A stretch of DNA of 7,483 nucleotides from an uncultured Acidobacteriota bacterium (GTDB lineage Bacteria; Acidobacteriota; JAAYUB01), in NCBI GenBank assembly GCA_937925645.1, contig CALAMB010000225.1:1-7483 (forward strand), in the 5' to 3' direction. Of the stretch, positions 7,066 to 7,483 are shown piece after piece. The notes beneath the pieces are model-generated. The model was not told the DNA's origin and did no database searches. It was given only the letters and a program-made list of their open reading frames with translations. Each line of letters begins with the position of its first letter. Position 1 is the stretch's first letter. Both the position numbers and the translations under genes were made by a program.

Positions 7066-7483
7066 CATGAATAACTATATGCGTGTCCCGAATTTCCTGG
7101 GGTGGGATGCCGGATGGGATGCTGGATGCCCATAATTGCCCGTTTGGGTTTCTGAATCACCTGATATCGCGCGAATGGAACATGGATGTCCTGATTTCTA
7201 ATGGAACATGGATGTCCTGATTCCTCTCACGAATAAATGTATGGGTGTCCTGAATTCCCCTGGGGCGAGATGCTGGATGTCCATAATTGCCCGTTTGGGC
7301 GTCTGAATCACCTGATTTCTCGAGTATGGAATATGGAATATGGATGTCCTGATTTCTCCCACGAATAAATGTATGGGTGTCCCGAATTCCCCTGGGGCGA
7401 GATGCTGGATGTCCATGATTGCCCGTTTGGGTGTCTGGATCACCTGATTTCTCGCGAATGGAACATGGATGTCCTGATTTCTC
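7066..7483. repeat. 125-132-bp long tandem repeat, running off the window edge
   Basis: Well-preserved units start with ATGGATGTCCTGATT at 7208 and 7340, and the next begins at 7465 and is cut by the window end. The unit lengths are 132 and 125 bp; the 7-bp difference is an extra ATGGAAT copy at about 7327-7340. A more diverged unit precedes them (about 7066-7181), followed by a 26-bp partial unit at 7182-7207. Each unit contains several TGTCC words, with recurring spacings of 33, 32 and 22 bp. Frames on the minus strand stay open over parts of it but shift between units, so coding is unlikely. Confidence 0.88.

Noticed and set aside
6477..7160. 227-codon GTG-started frame on the minus strand through the right repeats
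   Set aside because: It is open because the 26-bp unit lacks minus-strand stops. Three frames are used in turn, an overlapping frame is equally open, and no domain or ribosome binding site is visible.

Overview
The window holds five protein genes in its middle (about 654-6227) and unusually repeat-rich non-coding DNA on both sides (1-653 and 6228-7483). The genes are GC-rich, with Shine-Dalgarno sites and bacterial signal peptides. An NtrY/NtrC-type sigma-54 two-component pair, a lumazine-binding-2/NTF2-like secreted protein and a stand-alone LytTR protein together suggest a GC-rich bacterium of the Acidobacteriota kind. This is an inference from gene style: no rRNA or other marker gene is present.

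Layout: 1-601 is gene-free. It carries two full copies and one truncated copy of a 137-bp repeat and several copies of a short TGTCC-GAATT word. A terminator-like hairpin (602-629) closes a leftward gene (654-1952) for a 432-residue exported protein of unknown function. A divergent intergenic region (1953-2230) separates it from a rightward gene (2231-2695) for a small exported NTF2-like protein. A 9-bp-stem hairpin (2769-2790) lies between that gene and a leftward operon: a sigma-54 response regulator (4158-5534) followed 15 bp later by its histidine kinase (2799-4142). Across a 279-bp gap lies a divergent gene for a small LytTR-only DNA-binding protein (5814-6227). From 6228 to the end there is no convincing gene. 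It holds a degenerate ~20-bp repeat, an array of 26-bp tandem repeats (6595-6789) and a larger 125-132-bp tandem repeat running off the right edge.

The most informative part is the gap 5535-5813. It appears to be a complete sigma-54 control region. There is a -24/-12 element facing left, 25 bp before the response-regulator start codon, and another facing right, 25 bp before the LytTR start codon. Between them is a tandem pair of TGTCCG-type dyads whose centres are 21 bp (two helical turns) apart. The simplest reading is that the response regulator, phosphorylated by the kinase, binds the dyads and activates both its own operon and the LytTR gene, so that LytTR is the second tier of the cascade. 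The genes LytTR controls are not visible here.
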